This document shows positions 35,715 through 44,060 of a stretch of DNA of 64,000 nucleotides, one piece after another. Source of the stretch: Streptomyces sp. NBRC 109706. GTDB taxonomy: Bacteria; Actinomycetota; Actinomycetes; Streptomycetales; Streptomycetaceae. The stretch covers positions 558,001-622,000 of the forward strand of contig NZ_BBOM01000006.1 in NCBI RefSeq assembly GCF_000974485.1, read 5' to 3'. A model generated the notes under the pieces. That model did no database searches. It was not told the origin of the DNA and saw only the letters and a list, made by a program, of their open reading frames with translations. The position numbers and the translations under genes are program-made. Numbering within the stretch: the first letter of the stretch is position 1; the number at the start of each line of letters is the position of its first letter.

Positions 35715-35987
35715 CTAGTCGAGCGGGTGGGCGGGCACGTCCACCCGGTGCTGCTCCTCGTAGACCATGTGCACCAGCTCGGCGATGCACTGTCCGCAGG
35801 CGTAGAGGTCCCCGTCCGCGCGCGGGGCGCGGATGGGGCCGATCCACAGCACGCTGATGTTCTCCCGTCGGCAGTAGAGCCAACACCGCCCGGTGACCCA
35901 CTCGTTGCCACCCGTTCCCCGATGCGGGACGGGCCAGCCGCTGACGCCCGAGAAGCTGATGCCGCCGAGCGAGATCCGCGCCCTCAC
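35715..35987 (-). CDS. small conserved-type hypothetical protein with Cys pairs
   Basis: A 90-residue frame starting at GTG 35987 after GGTGGGG. Text such as WVTGRCWLYCRRENISVLWIGP and DLYACGQCIAELVHMVYEE contains two Cys pairs (CWLYC-type and CGQC), which could bind one zinc. It resembles small actinomycete proteins of unknown function seen near regulators. It is convergent with the SARP gene, with 19 bp between stops. No signal peptide or membrane helix is evident. The function is unknown. Confidence 0.6.
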   Translation of the reverse strand: MRARISLGGISFSGVSGWPVPHRGTGGNEWVTGRCWLYCRRENISVLWIGPIRAPRADGDLYACGQCIAELVHMVYEEQHRVDVPAHPLD

Positions 35988-36332
35988 GCCGACCCCACCA
36001 GCCCTCGCCGAGGGTCGCGCGACACCACGCCCCGACCGCTCCCTGCCATCCTCACTCCAACTCGACGTGATTCTTACCTTCCGTGCTCACACCATCACCC
36101 ACCGGAAGCCCCGCTTGTGCCGAGTCGGGAATTTTCACTGGTTCGGAGCCCATCCCTCCGTACAATCGTGCGGCCCACCGGCCAGCGCCGGTGGGACTAC
36201 GGGGCGCCGGGTGGCGACGGTTGTACCACCGGCGCGCGGCCCGCGCCGCCCCCTGTACAGCGACGAGCCGCCCGGGCCCGGTGACGGGCTCGGACGGCTC
36301 ATGGCGAAAACGGTTCGGGAGGGGCGACCGGC
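35988..36332. other. 345-bp intergenic region with a hairpin
   Basis: No convincing gene. A perfect hairpin CCCACCGG-CCAGCG-CCGGTGGG lies at 36174-36195 without a T-tract. It could end the leftward transcript of the zinc-ribbon gene. The remainder should hold the promoter of the 35715-35987 gene. Confidence 0.5.
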
Positions 36333-36641
36333 TCAGGAGGAGAAGAACAGACCCGAGAAACCCTGCTTGCGGCGCTTGCCGTGATACCCGCCGTGGTGAC
36401 CACCGTGCTGCGGCGCGCCCCAGCTCGGGCCGGGCGGCTGCTGGTAGTGCGCCTGCTGCGGCGGGGGCGGCGGGGCGGCGGCGGGCGGCCGGCCCTGCGA
36501 GTCCCACTGCGACTCCAACTGGGTGATGTGCTCAAGCTCGCCGTAGTCGAGGAAGATCCCTCGGCAGCCGCTGCACTGCTCGATCTGGATTCCGCTTCGG
36601 TTGAACGTGTGCATCGGCGCACGACACTTGGGACACTGCAT
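36333..36641 (-). CDS. TFIIB-type zinc-ribbon protein
   Basis: A 102-residue protein. The first 50 residues form a zf-TFIIB ribbon: MQCPKCRAPMHTF (CxxC) and IEQCSGCRGIFLDYGELEHI (CxxC followed by the family G-x-F/W-L-D-x-G-E-L). The rest is a Pro/Gln/His/Gly-rich tail (PPPPPQQAHYQQPPGP, GGHHGGYHGKRRKQ) ending GFSGLFFSS. The internal ATG at 36641 is chosen because the ribbon starts there; an upstream in-frame start adds no family sequence. Proteins of this kind are widespread and functionally unclear. It lies 37 bp after the kinase-like gene on the same strand. Confidence 0.85.
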   Translation of the reverse strand: MQCPKCRAPMHTFNRSGIQIEQCSGCRGIFLDYGELEHITQLESQWDSQGRPPAAAPPPPPQQAHYQQPPGPSWGAPQHGGHHGGYHGKRRKQGFSGLFFSS

Positions 36642-36678
36642 CAATCGGCTCCAGGGTCGATCTGCTGTCCCCCTCAGC

Positions 36679-37821
36679 CTACGGCAGGCCGGCGATTCGG
36701 CCACAGGACTCGACCAACGCCGTTCCTGAGTCGTCGAGTTGGGCCCCGGACCGATGGGCGTTGAGCAGTGCCTGAGCCGCGCTCTGAACGGTCAACGCGC
36801 GGGTCGGCCCGTCCAGCCACGGCCAGGGGTCGTCATGCCCGACGCCATAGCCGTCCAGCAGTTGCCGCCAGTCCGCCGGATCCAGCAGGCCGGCCGCGAA
36901 CCAGGCCGCCGGCCTGGCCAGGTCCCAGGCCGGATCGCCGACGCCCAGATCGTCCACGTCGATCAGCCGCCAGCCGTCCGACCAGACCAACTGGCCGAGG
37001 TGGAAGTCGCCATGACAGAGCGTTCCAGGGCCCGGGGACGACGCGGGAGCCGGGCGGTCGGCGGCACGGAGCACCAGACGCCGGGCGGACGCGTACCGCC
37101 GGCCGCCGACCGTGGCCCGCAGCCGTTCCACCACACGCGCGGCCCGGGCGGGACCGGCGGCGGCCGGGAGACGGACCCCCAACGTGCCCGGCGCCACGGC
37201 ATGCAACCGGGCCAACAACGCCCCGGCCTCCGCCCAGGGAAAGCGGTCCGGGTCGTGCTGGTCCACGGGACGGCCATAGGGCCACCGGCTGACCAACCGC
37301 CCACGCCTGAGCGAGGGCTCACCCAAGGGGGCCAACAACACGCCCTGCAGAGCCGGGTGTCGAGCGACCCGCAGCCGCGCACCCAACGCCACCGGATCCC
37401 CCTCCGCCGCATGCACCTTGACCACCACACCCCCGAGCCGAACCACCGTCCCGTCCACGCCATCCACCAACACGACCACCGGCGGCTCCGCTACCGGCTC
37501 CGCCGGTTGGGCGGCCAACGCGACGGCTGCTGCCGGCGGTTGGCTGTGCTCGCCGGCATCTGGCTCGGCTATCGGCTCCGCCGGTTGGGCGGCCAACGCG
37601 ACGGCTGGTGCCGGTGGTTGGCTGTGCTCGCCGGCATCTGGCTCGGCGGGTGGCGTTGCTGCGCCCAATGTGGCCCCGGACTGCCCGGCCGATGCGTCGA
37701 TCAGCGGCTCAGTCGGTTGGGCCGCTGTGCCCAACGTGGCCCTCCCCCGTTCCGCCGGCGCAGGCGCGACCGCTCCCGCTGCGGCCGGCGCCGCCCCCGT
37801 CCCGCCCCCGTCCGTCGTCAT
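36679..37821 (-). CDS. aminoglycoside phosphotransferase-family protein
   Basis: Up to 380 residues. The C-terminal ~265 form an APH/choline-kinase-like fold: glycine-poor N-lobe (VVRLGGVVVKVHAAEGDP), Brenner-type catalytic loop TLCHGDFHLGQLVW (Gln where Asn is usual) and metal loop LIDVDDLGVGDPAWDLARP. It may phosphorylate a hydroxyl or amine of a small molecule. The first ~110 residues are Ala/Pro/Glu-rich and contain a 26-residue repeat (78 bp, 37501 and 37579). Homologs I recall start near the N-lobe, and no ribosome-binding site precedes 37821. A GTG near 37485 is a plausible real start, leaving the repeat non-coding. Confidence 0.75.
   Translation of the reverse strand: MTTDGGGTGAAPAAAGAVAPAPAERGRATLGTAAQPTEPLIDASAGQSGATLGAATPPAEPDAGEHSQPPAPAVALAAQPAEPIAEPDAGEHSQPPAAAVALAAQPAEPVAEPPVVVLVDGVDGTVVRLGGVVVKVHAAEGDPVALGARLRVARHPALQGVLLAPLGEPSLRRGRLVSRWPYGRPVDQHDPDRFPWAEAGALLARLHAVAPGTLGVRLPAAAGPARAARVVERLRATVGGRRYASARRLVLRAADRPAPASSPGPGTLCHGDFHLGQLVWSDGWRLIDVDDLGVGDPAWDLARPAAWFAAGLLDPADWRQLLDGYGVGHDDPWPWLDGPTRALTVQSAAQALLNAHRSGAQLDDSGTALVESCGRIAGLP
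37487..37645. repeat. 78-bp tandem repeat, two copies
   Basis: Two adjacent near-identical 78-bp units, e.g. CGCCGGTTGGGCGGCC at 37501 and 37579, followed in both by CAACGCGACGGCTG and GTGCTCGCCGGCATC. The 78-bp length preserves frame and would encode a repeated Pro/Ala/Glu-rich 26-residue segment if translated. Confidence 0.85.
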
Positions 37822-37939
37822 GGGGCGATGGTAGGGCGGCGGCCCCCCGCCTACACCGGTACCGGCCGATGGACCGCGCCATCTGTCAACGCCGCTGCCA
37901 GCTCCGCCGGCTACCCCAGCGAGGCCACCACGCCGACCC

Positions 37940-38775
37940 CGCGACGGCGGACCTGTGGCCGACTTCGTGCGCCGGACACGTGCAGCAGCCCCGCACCGCC
38001 AGGGCGGCGGCTCCGCGACGGCGGGCCTGTGGCCAACTCCGCGTATTCGTAGGCCGCGTCAGTGTCGTGCCGTCCGCGCCCGTCGGCGCCGCGCAGCGGT
38101 CCGTGGCCGACTTCGTGCACCGGCCGCGTCTCGGCGGCATCGCGCCGTCTGCGCGACAGTGTCGCGACGGCTGACCTGTCGACAACTTCGCGCGCCGGGC
38201 CGTGTCTCGGCAGCCCCGCACCGCCAGGGTGGTGGCTCCGCGACGGCGGGCCTGTGGCCAACTTCGCGTATTCGTAGGCCGCGTCAGTGCCGTGCCGTCC
38301 GCGCCCGTCGGCGCCGTGCAGCGGTCCGTGGCCGACTTCGTGCACCGGCCGCGTCTCGGCGGCATCGCGCCGTCTGCGCGACAGTGTCGCGACGGCTGAC
38401 CTGTCGACAACTTCGCGCACCGGGCCGTGTCTCGGCAGCCCCGCACCGCCAGGGTGGCGGCTCCGCGACGGCGGGCCTGTGGCCAACTTCGCGTACTGGT
38501 AGGCCGCGTCAGTGTCGTGCCGTCTGCGCCCGTCGGCGCCGCGCAGCGGATCCGTGGCCAACTCCGTGCGCCGGACACGTGCAGTAGTCCCGCACCGCCA
38601 GGGTGGCGGCTCCGCGACGGCGGGCCTGTGGCCAACTTCGCGTATTCGTAGGCCGCGTCAGTGCCGTGCCGTCCGCGCCTGTCGGCCCCGCGCAGCGGCC
38701 CGTGGCCAACTCCGCGCGCCGGACACGTGCAGCAGCCCCGCGCAGCGGCCTCGCGGAGGCGGCACAGCCGACGTC
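37940..38775. repeat. 11-unit ~75-bp tandem repeat array
   Basis: A GTGGCC(A/G)ACTTCG-like core (GTCGACAACTTCG in two units) starts at 37955, 38029, 38103, 38179, 38255, 38328, 38403, 38479, 38554, 38628 and 38702, giving spacings of 73-76 bp. The text between cores falls into about four types: tails with GCGTATTCGTAG; CACCGGCCGCGTCTC; CCGGGCCGTGTCTCGGCAG; and GCCGGACACGTGCAG. They recur in order and make a ~224-bp higher-order repeat. Indels of one to two bases between units destroy any common reading frame. The array fills the gap between the phosphotransferase and lacI genes, both leftward. Its role is unknown. Confidence 0.9.
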
Positions 38776-38778
38776 CCG

Positions 38779-39855
38779 TCAACTCCCCGGCGGGGCCGTC
38801 GAGTCGCGGATGCGTAGCGCGTGGCCTGTGGTTTTGCGGCGGGGCCGTGCCGAGCGGGGGCGGAGGGCCATTTCCAGGGCCCAGGCGCCCATGTCCGGCA
38901 TGGGCAGGGCCACCGTGGTCAGCGCGGGGGCGAGGTCCTGCGCGACCTGGATGTCGTCGAAGCCGACCACCGAGACCCGGTCGGGGACCGGCACCCCGCG
39001 TTCCCGCAGTACGGAGAGAACGCCGGTCGCCATCGCGTCGTTGAGGGCGATGATCGCCGTCGTCTCGGGCCAGTCGCGCAGGATCCGCTCCGTGCAGTCC
39101 CGGCCGCCCTCGCGGGTGAACGCGCCGGAGACGGTGGGCACCGGGTCGTGGTCGAGGCCGTGGTCGGTGAACGCCTGGTGGATGCCGGCGAGTCGGTCGG
39201 CGATGGTGGTGAGGTTCGGCGGGCCGCCGGCGATGGCGATCCTGCGGTGGCCGAGGCCGAGGAGATGGCCGGCGATGGTCTCCCCGGCGCCCTGGTTGTC
39301 CGGCAACACCGCGTCGCTGCGCAGATGGTGACGGCCTATCACGGCGACTCGGCCGCCCGCCGCCTGGTAGTCGAGGAGTTCACGGTTGGCGCCGTCCTCG
39401 TCCGCCCGGTCGACATAGCCGGAGCCCGCCATCACGATGGCGCCGACCCGGTGCGCGCGCAGCAGTCTGATCTGGGCGAGTTCGGCGCGGGGTTCGCGCG
39501 CGGTGTGGCTGATCTGTACCGTCCAGCCGTTCTCGGAGGCGACGCGGACCGCGCCGCTGGCGATCTCGGAGAAGTAGGGGTCGCCGATCTCGTAGACGAT
39601 CAGCCCGGCCACCCGGGGCACCCCGCCCGCCAGGGTGCTGGCATGGACATTGGGGACATATCCCATCTCGGCCGCGACGGTCCTGACATGGTGGGCGACC
39701 TCGTCCGAGACCCCGTCCCGGCCCCGGAGGGAACGGGAGGCGGTGGCGATGGAGACTCCGGCCCGCTCCGCGACGTCCACCAGACGCGGTGTTCCGGGGC
39801 CCTGGCCGGGCGGTCCTTTATCAGCTGGTCCGCCCCCCTTTGCGTGTCGGACCAT
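38779..39855 (-). CDS. LacI-family transcriptional regulator
   Basis: A 358-residue LacI/GalR repressor. The HTH reads RLVDVAERAGVSIATASRSL and the hinge SDEVAHHVRTVAAEMGYVPN. The periplasmic-binding-like domain has RVAGLIVYEIGDPYFSEI, GHRRIAIAGGPPN and TAIIALNDAMATGVL. The ATG at 39855 is used; a GTG at 39867 with GAGAG before it is an equal alternative. It is divergent from the ABC uptake operon, and an operator-like palindrome lies in the 166-bp gap. The ligand should be the nutrient taken up by that operon or a breakdown product of it. Confidence 0.9.
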   Translation of the reverse strand: MVRHAKGGGPADKGPPGQGPGTPRLVDVAERAGVSIATASRSLRGRDGVSDEVAHHVRTVAAEMGYVPNVHASTLAGGVPRVAGLIVYEIGDPYFSEIASGAVRVASENGWTVQISHTAREPRAELAQIRLLRAHRVGAIVMAGSGYVDRADEDGANRELLDYQAAGGRVAVIGRHHLRSDAVLPDNQGAGETIAGHLLGLGHRRIAIAGGPPNLTTIADRLAGIHQAFTDHGLDHDPVPTVSGAFTREGGRDCTERILRDWPETTAIIALNDAMATGVLSVLRERGVPVPDRVSVVGFDDIQVAQDLAPALTTVALPMPDMGAWALEMALRPRSARPRRKTTGHALRIRDSTAPPGS

Positions 39856-39917
39856 CCTCGGCACCACCGTCTCTCGTCATGCCTATTGCCAGGCTGCTGA
39901 GCCGCAAGTACGGTACC

Positions 39918-39942
39918 GCAAACGCTTACGAAAGCGCTTACT
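39918..39942. promoter_or_regulatory. LacI-type operator
   Basis: The text AAACGCTTACGAAAGCGCTTAC contains the core palindrome AAGCGCTT at 39932-39939, the usual centre of LacI/GalR operators, and a second GCTTAC half site 12 bp upstream. It lies between lacI and the binding-protein gene, about 85 bp upstream of the latter's start. Control of both directions is likely. Confidence 0.7.
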
Positions 39943-40021
39943 CAACGGTGGCACCCCACGGGCTGCCAATGAGGTCCCGATGCACAGAACCCGATGCAAC
40001 GAAGCAGGGAGAAGGCACCTC

Positions 40022-41245
40022 ATGTTCAAGTTGAGCCGACGCGGGTTGGGACTCGCGGCCACGCTCTCGGCCTCCGCGCTTGTCCTCACCGCGTGTTCCA
40101 GCGACTCCGGTGGTGGCGGGGGTTCCGACGACAAGATCGTCATAGGCATCTCGCTGCCGCTGACCGGCGACTTCTCCGAGCCGGGCAAGGGTGTCCAGCG
40201 CGGTTACGAGGTCTGGGCCGAGATGATCAACGCCGACGGTGGCCTCCTCGGCCGCGAGGTCGAGTTGAAGATCCTGGACGACCAGTCCAACGCCGACCGG
40301 GTCGTTCAGGACTACGAGGCGCTGATCGCGCAGGAGCAGGTCGACCTGGTCTTCGGCCCGTTCTCCACCCGCCTCGTGGTGCCCAGCGCCCGGGTGGCGT
40401 CCGAGTACGGGATGCTCTTCGTCGAGCCGGCCGGCGCCGCCACCGAGGTCTTCGAGCAGGGCTTCGAAAACCTTTTCTACGCCGCCCCCGCCATCGCCGA
40501 CGACCACTACAACCACCTGGCCGAGCACATCCTCGCGATGCCGGAGGGCGAGCGGCCGCAGACGGTCGCGGTCGCCGCCATGGACGACCCGTTCGCCCAG
40601 GGCACCGCCTACGGTCTGCGCGACCAGCTGAACGAGGCCGGCCTGGACATCGTCGTGGACGAGGTCTACCCGCCGAACACCACCGACTTCTCCAGCATCG
40701 CCGCCAAGATCAACGACTCGGACGCCGACATGGTGATCGGCGGCACCCAGTACCAGGACGCCGTCAACCTGATCGTCGCCCTCCAGCAGCTGGACTTCCA
40801 GCCGCAGTTGGCCGCGTTCTCCACCGCGCCGACCAACCCCGAGTTCCCCGAGGCCATCGGCTCGAAGACGGAGGGCATCCTGTCGCCCACCGGCTACACC
40901 CCGGACGCCGCCTACCCGTCCAATGTCGAGTTCGTCGAGGCGTACACCGAGATCCACGGCAACCCGCCGTCCGAGGACGAGGCCAACGCGTTCACCACGG
41001 GACAGGTCGTGGCCGCCGCCGTCGAGGCGGTCGGCTGTGCCGAGCAGGGCGACTGCCAGCAGCAGTTGATCGACTGGCTGCGGGAGAACGAGGTCGAGAC
41101 CGTCGTCGGACCGCTCTCCTGGGACGACAAGGGCCGGCCGCAGAGCGCGCATCTGATCCAGCAGTATGTGGACGGCGACATCCGGATCGTGCTGCCCGCC
41201 GACGCCGCCGAGGCCGAGTTCGTCTTCCCGAAGCCGGCCTGGTGA
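40022..41245 (+). CDS. Liv-type ABC transporter substrate-binding lipoprotein
   Basis: A 407-residue secreted lipoprotein. The signal is SRRGLGLAATLSASALVLTAC with lipobox LTAC, then a Ser/Gly linker and the type I periplasmic-binding fold (KIVIGISLPLTGDFSEPGKG; LLGREVELKILDDQSNADRV; VDLVFGPFSTRLVVPSARVA). This is the branched-chain amino acid/amide/urea group (Peripla_BP_6). The ATG at 40022 follows GGAGAAGG. The ligand is uncertain: the LacI control and the sugar-dehydrogenase-like protein at the operon end suggest a carbohydrate-derived or aromatic compound rather than leucine. Confidence 0.9.
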   Translation: MFKLSRRGLGLAATLSASALVLTACSSDSGGGGGSDDKIVIGISLPLTGDFSEPGKGVQRGYEVWAEMINADGGLLGREVELKILDDQSNADRVVQDYEALIAQEQVDLVFGPFSTRLVVPSARVASEYGMLFVEPAGAATEVFEQGFENLFYAAPAIADDHYNHLAEHILAMPEGERPQTVAVAAMDDPFAQGTAYGLRDQLNEAGLDIVVDEVYPPNTTDFSSIAAKINDSDADMVIGGTQYQDAVNLIVALQQLDFQPQLAAFSTAPTNPEFPEAIGSKTEGILSPTGYTPDAAYPSNVEFVEAYTEIHGNPPSEDEANAFTTGQVVAAAVEAVGCAEQGDCQQQLIDWLRENEVETVVGPLSWDDKGRPQSAHLIQQYVDGDIRIVLPADAAEAEFVFPKPAW

Positions 41246-41252
41246 GCGACGC

Positions 41253-42137
41253 GTGTCGGGTTCACTTCTCTTCCAGAGCCTGGTGCTCGGCGTGCTGCTG
41301 GGAGGGCTCAACGCCCTCCTGGCGGCGGGCCTGACCCTCTACTTCGGGGTCATGCGCGTGGTGATGATCGCCCACTCGGCGTTTCTGATCCTCGCCGCCT
41401 ATCTGGCCTGGTACTTCAACCAGCAGACCGGTCTCGACCCGCTGCTCTCGCTCGTCGTCACGGTGCCGCTGTTCTTCCTCGTCGGCATCGGGATGCAGCG
41501 CCTGCTGATCACCCGGCTGCGGCCGGCGACGCTGACCATGATGTCGGTGCTGCTGACCTTCGCCATCGCCCTGTTCATCGAGGGCATGATCGGCTTCATC
41601 TGGAGCGGCACCCAGCGCCGTATCCAACTCTCCTACTCCGGCTCGAACATCGAGTTCTTCGGCGCCCGGATCGCGGTCGTCAAGCTGATCGCGTTCGGGT
41701 TGGCCGTGGCCTCCCTCGCGCTGCTCTATGTGATCCTCAAGAAGAGCCGCTTCGGGCAGGCGCTGCGGGCCACCATCCAGCATCCGGAGGCCGCCAAGCT
41801 GGTCGGCATCAAGACCGACCGGATCGCCGGGCTCGGCTTCGGCCTCGGCCTGGCCACCGCCGCCGTCGGCGGCACGGCGCTCTCGTTGGACGCCACCATC
41901 TACCCCTCGCTGCACTGGCACTGGATCGGCCCGCTGATGGCGATCATCGTCGTCGGCGGACTCGGCTCCATCCCCGGCACGGCCATCGCCGCCATGGTGC
42001 TGGGCATCGGGCAGAGCCTGCTGCAGGTCGAGATCGGCACCACCTGGGCGCAGACCCTCTTCTATGTGGCGCTCTTCGGGACGTTGATGCTGCGCCCGCA
42101 GGGATTCTTCGGAGGTCGCCTTGCGCAACGCTTCTGA
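41253..42137 (+). CDS. ABC transporter permease, LivH family
   Basis: A 294-residue inner-membrane permease with about eight hydrophobic helices, starting VSGSLLFQSLVLGVLLGGLNA. The LivH signature segment is FGQALRATIQHPEAAKLVGI, followed by TDRIAGLGFGLGLATAAVGG. The GTG at 41253 lies 7 bp after the binding-protein stop. It forms the transmembrane pore with the LivM-type partner. The next gene overlaps its end by 17 bp. Confidence 0.9.
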   Translation: MSGSLLFQSLVLGVLLGGLNALLAAGLTLYFGVMRVVMIAHSAFLILAAYLAWYFNQQTGLDPLLSLVVTVPLFFLVGIGMQRLLITRLRPATLTMMSVLLTFAIALFIEGMIGFIWSGTQRRIQLSYSGSNIEFFGARIAVVKLIAFGLAVASLALLYVILKKSRFGQALRATIQHPEAAKLVGIKTDRIAGLGFGLGLATAAVGGTALSLDATIYPSLHWHWIGPLMAIIVVGGLGSIPGTAIAAMVLGIGQSLLQVEIGTTWAQTLFYVALFGTLMLRPQGFFGGRLAQRF

Positions 42138-43290
42138 CACCGAGACCGCCCCCACCGCGACGACCACGGCCGCAACCACGAACGGCAGCAGGTCGGTTCG
42201 CGAGTGGTGGACGGTGGGCCGGTCGATCCGGCTGGTGGCCTTTGTCGCCTGTGCCGCGCTGATCCTGTCGTTCCCCGAGATGGCGCCCAACCCGTATGTG
42301 CTCTCCGCCGGGGTGGTCGTCGCCTCCTATGCCTGCACCGCCACGGCATGGAACTTCATGGGCGGCTTCACCGGCTATATCTCGCTGGGCCATGCCGCGT
42401 TCTTCGGCCTCGGCGCCTATGGCACCGGGCTGTTGATCAGGGATCTGTCCATGCCGTCGTTTCTGGCGTGGCTGGTCGCCGGCGTGATCGTGGTGCTGAT
42501 CGCCATCCCGGTCGGCATCGCGGCGCTGCGGGTGCGCGGCGCCTCCTTTGTGATCGTCTCCATCGCGTTCGTCCTGATCCTGCTGCTGGTCTCCCAGGCG
42601 TGGAAGGGCTTCACCGGCGGCTCCAACGGTCTGGTCGTGCCGCGTCCGTTCCCGGACCTGCTGCGGCCGGAGCACCACCGGGTTTTCTTCTACCTCTTTG
42701 TCGCCCTGCTCGCGGTGATGCTGCTGGTGTGGTGGGCGATCGACCGCTCGCGGTTCGGCACCGGGCTCAAGGCGGTGCGGGAGGACGAGGACAAGGCGCA
42801 GGCGTTGGGCGTGCCGACGCGCAACTACAAGCTGGTCGCCTATCTGGTCTCCGCGTTCTTCACCGGCCTGGCCGGGGGGATGTACGCGCTCTGGTTCGGC
42901 GATCTGGACCCGATCTTCCAGTTCTCCATCCTGCTCGGCTCCTACATGGTGCTGATGGCGCTGCTCGGCGGCGTCCGGCATCTCTACGGTCCGCTGCTGG
43001 GCGCGCTCATCGTGGGCAGCGCGTTGGAGTACTTCAAGTTGGAGTTCGGCGACACCCAGCTCCATCTGGTCGCCACCGCCGTGCTGTTGGGCATCGTGGT
43101 GCTGTTCACGCCCGACGGGTTGATCCCGGCCGCGCGTGATCTGGTGCGGCGGTTCGGCCCACAGGACTCGTCGATCCGCGAGATCACGGCGGCCGAGCTG
43201 CTGGAGCGCAACCGGGAAGCGGCCGCGGCCACCGGGGACGCCTCGGCCGGGAACGCCGCCGACGGGCACCCGAAGGGGGAGGAACGATGA
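42121..43290 (+). CDS. ABC transporter permease, LivM family
   Basis: A 389-residue permease. A hydrophilic Thr/Ala-rich N-terminal ~35 residues is followed by about nine membrane segments. The LivM signature is NFMGGFTGYISLGHAAFFGL, and the cytoplasmic loop reads FGTGLKAVREDEDKAQALGV. The apparent start is a TTG at 42121, overlapping the livH-type gene. The C-terminal 60 residues are charged and cytoplasmic (ITAAELLERNREAAAATG). The stop overlaps the next start (ATGA). Confidence 0.9.
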   Translation: MRNASDTETAPTATTTAATTNGSRSVREWWTVGRSIRLVAFVACAALILSFPEMAPNPYVLSAGVVVASYACTATAWNFMGGFTGYISLGHAAFFGLGAYGTGLLIRDLSMPSFLAWLVAGVIVVLIAIPVGIAALRVRGASFVIVSIAFVLILLLVSQAWKGFTGGSNGLVVPRPFPDLLRPEHHRVFFYLFVALLAVMLLVWWAIDRSRFGTGLKAVREDEDKAQALGVPTRNYKLVAYLVSAFFTGLAGGMYALWFGDLDPIFQFSILLGSYMVLMALLGGVRHLYGPLLGALIVGSALEYFKLEFGDTQLHLVATAVLLGIVVLFTPDGLIPAARDLVRRFGPQDSSIREITAAELLERNREAAAATGDASAGNAADGHPKGEER

Positions 43291-44060
43291 GCACCACCGC
43301 ACCGGCCGCACCGGCCACCGCGACCGAGCCGCGCAATCTGGAGACCGTCGGCCTGACCAAGTCGTTCGGCGGGGTCCATGCCGTCGACGACGCGACGGTC
43401 ACCTTCCGGCACGGCAAGATCAACGCCCTGATCGGGCCCAACGGTTCGGGGAAGACCACCTTCTTCAACTGTGTCACCGGGATGATCAAGCCGGACGCCG
43501 GGACGGTCACCTACCGGGGCCGGGAGATCACCGGCAAGCCGTCGCACCGGATCGCCCGCGCCGGGATCGGCCGCAGCTTCCAGCTCTGCCGGATCTTCCC
43601 CCGGATGACCGTGCTGGAGAACATGCTGGTCGCGGTGCGCTCCACCCGGCTGCGCCAGCTGATCGGCGGCGCCCGCAACGCCGCCGAGATCGACAAGGCG
43701 CGGGGGCTGCTCACCCGGGTCGGCATCGACCATCTGGAGAACGTGGAGGCCGGCAACCTCTCCTACGGTCAGCAGAAGCTGCTCGAACTGGCCGGCGTGC
43801 TGATGGGCGACCCGGAGACCATCATGCTGGACGAGCCGGCGGGCGGGGTGAACCCGGCGCTGATCGGCCGGATCGGGACCCTGGTCACCGAACTCAACGC
43901 CGAGGGCAAGACGTTCCTGGTCGTCGAGCACAACATGGACATGGTGATGAGCCTGTCCCACCATGTCATCGTCTTCGACCGTGGCCGGCCCATCGCCGAG
44001 GGCACCCCCTCGGACGTGCAGGCGGACCCCAGAGTGCTGGAGGCCTACCTTGGCATCTGA
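43287..44060 (+). CDS. ABC transporter ATP-binding protein, LivG family
   Basis: A 257-residue ATPase. Walker A IGPNGSGKTTFFNC, signature LSYGQQKLLELA, Walker B TIMLDEPAGGVNPAL and the switch His in FLVVEHNMDM. The LivG-specific RSFQLCRIFPRMTVLENML is present. The ATG at 43287 overlaps the preceding stop. It pairs with the LivF-type ATPase to energise uptake. Confidence 0.92.
   Translation: MSTTAPAAPATATEPRNLETVGLTKSFGGVHAVDDATVTFRHGKINALIGPNGSGKTTFFNCVTGMIKPDAGTVTYRGREITGKPSHRIARAGIGRSFQLCRIFPRMTVLENMLVAVRSTRLRQLIGGARNAAEIDKARGLLTRVGIDHLENVEAGNLSYGQQKLLELAGVLMGDPETIMLDEPAGGVNPALIGRIGTLVTELNAEGKTFLVVEHNMDMVMSLSHHVIVFDRGRPIAEGTPSDVQADPRVLEAYLGI

Noticed and set aside
37940..38775. CRISPR array
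   Set aside because: Units are fully repetitive with no unique spacers, the period is ~75 bp and no cas gene is near.
37886..38782. Leftward 298-codon frame through the tandem repeats
   Set aside because: Repeat units differ by one to two bases in length, so no reading frame is kept from unit to unit; no start site context and no family.
38821..39900. Rightward 359-codon frame opposite lacI
   Set aside because: Shadow of the LacI-family gene; no motif.
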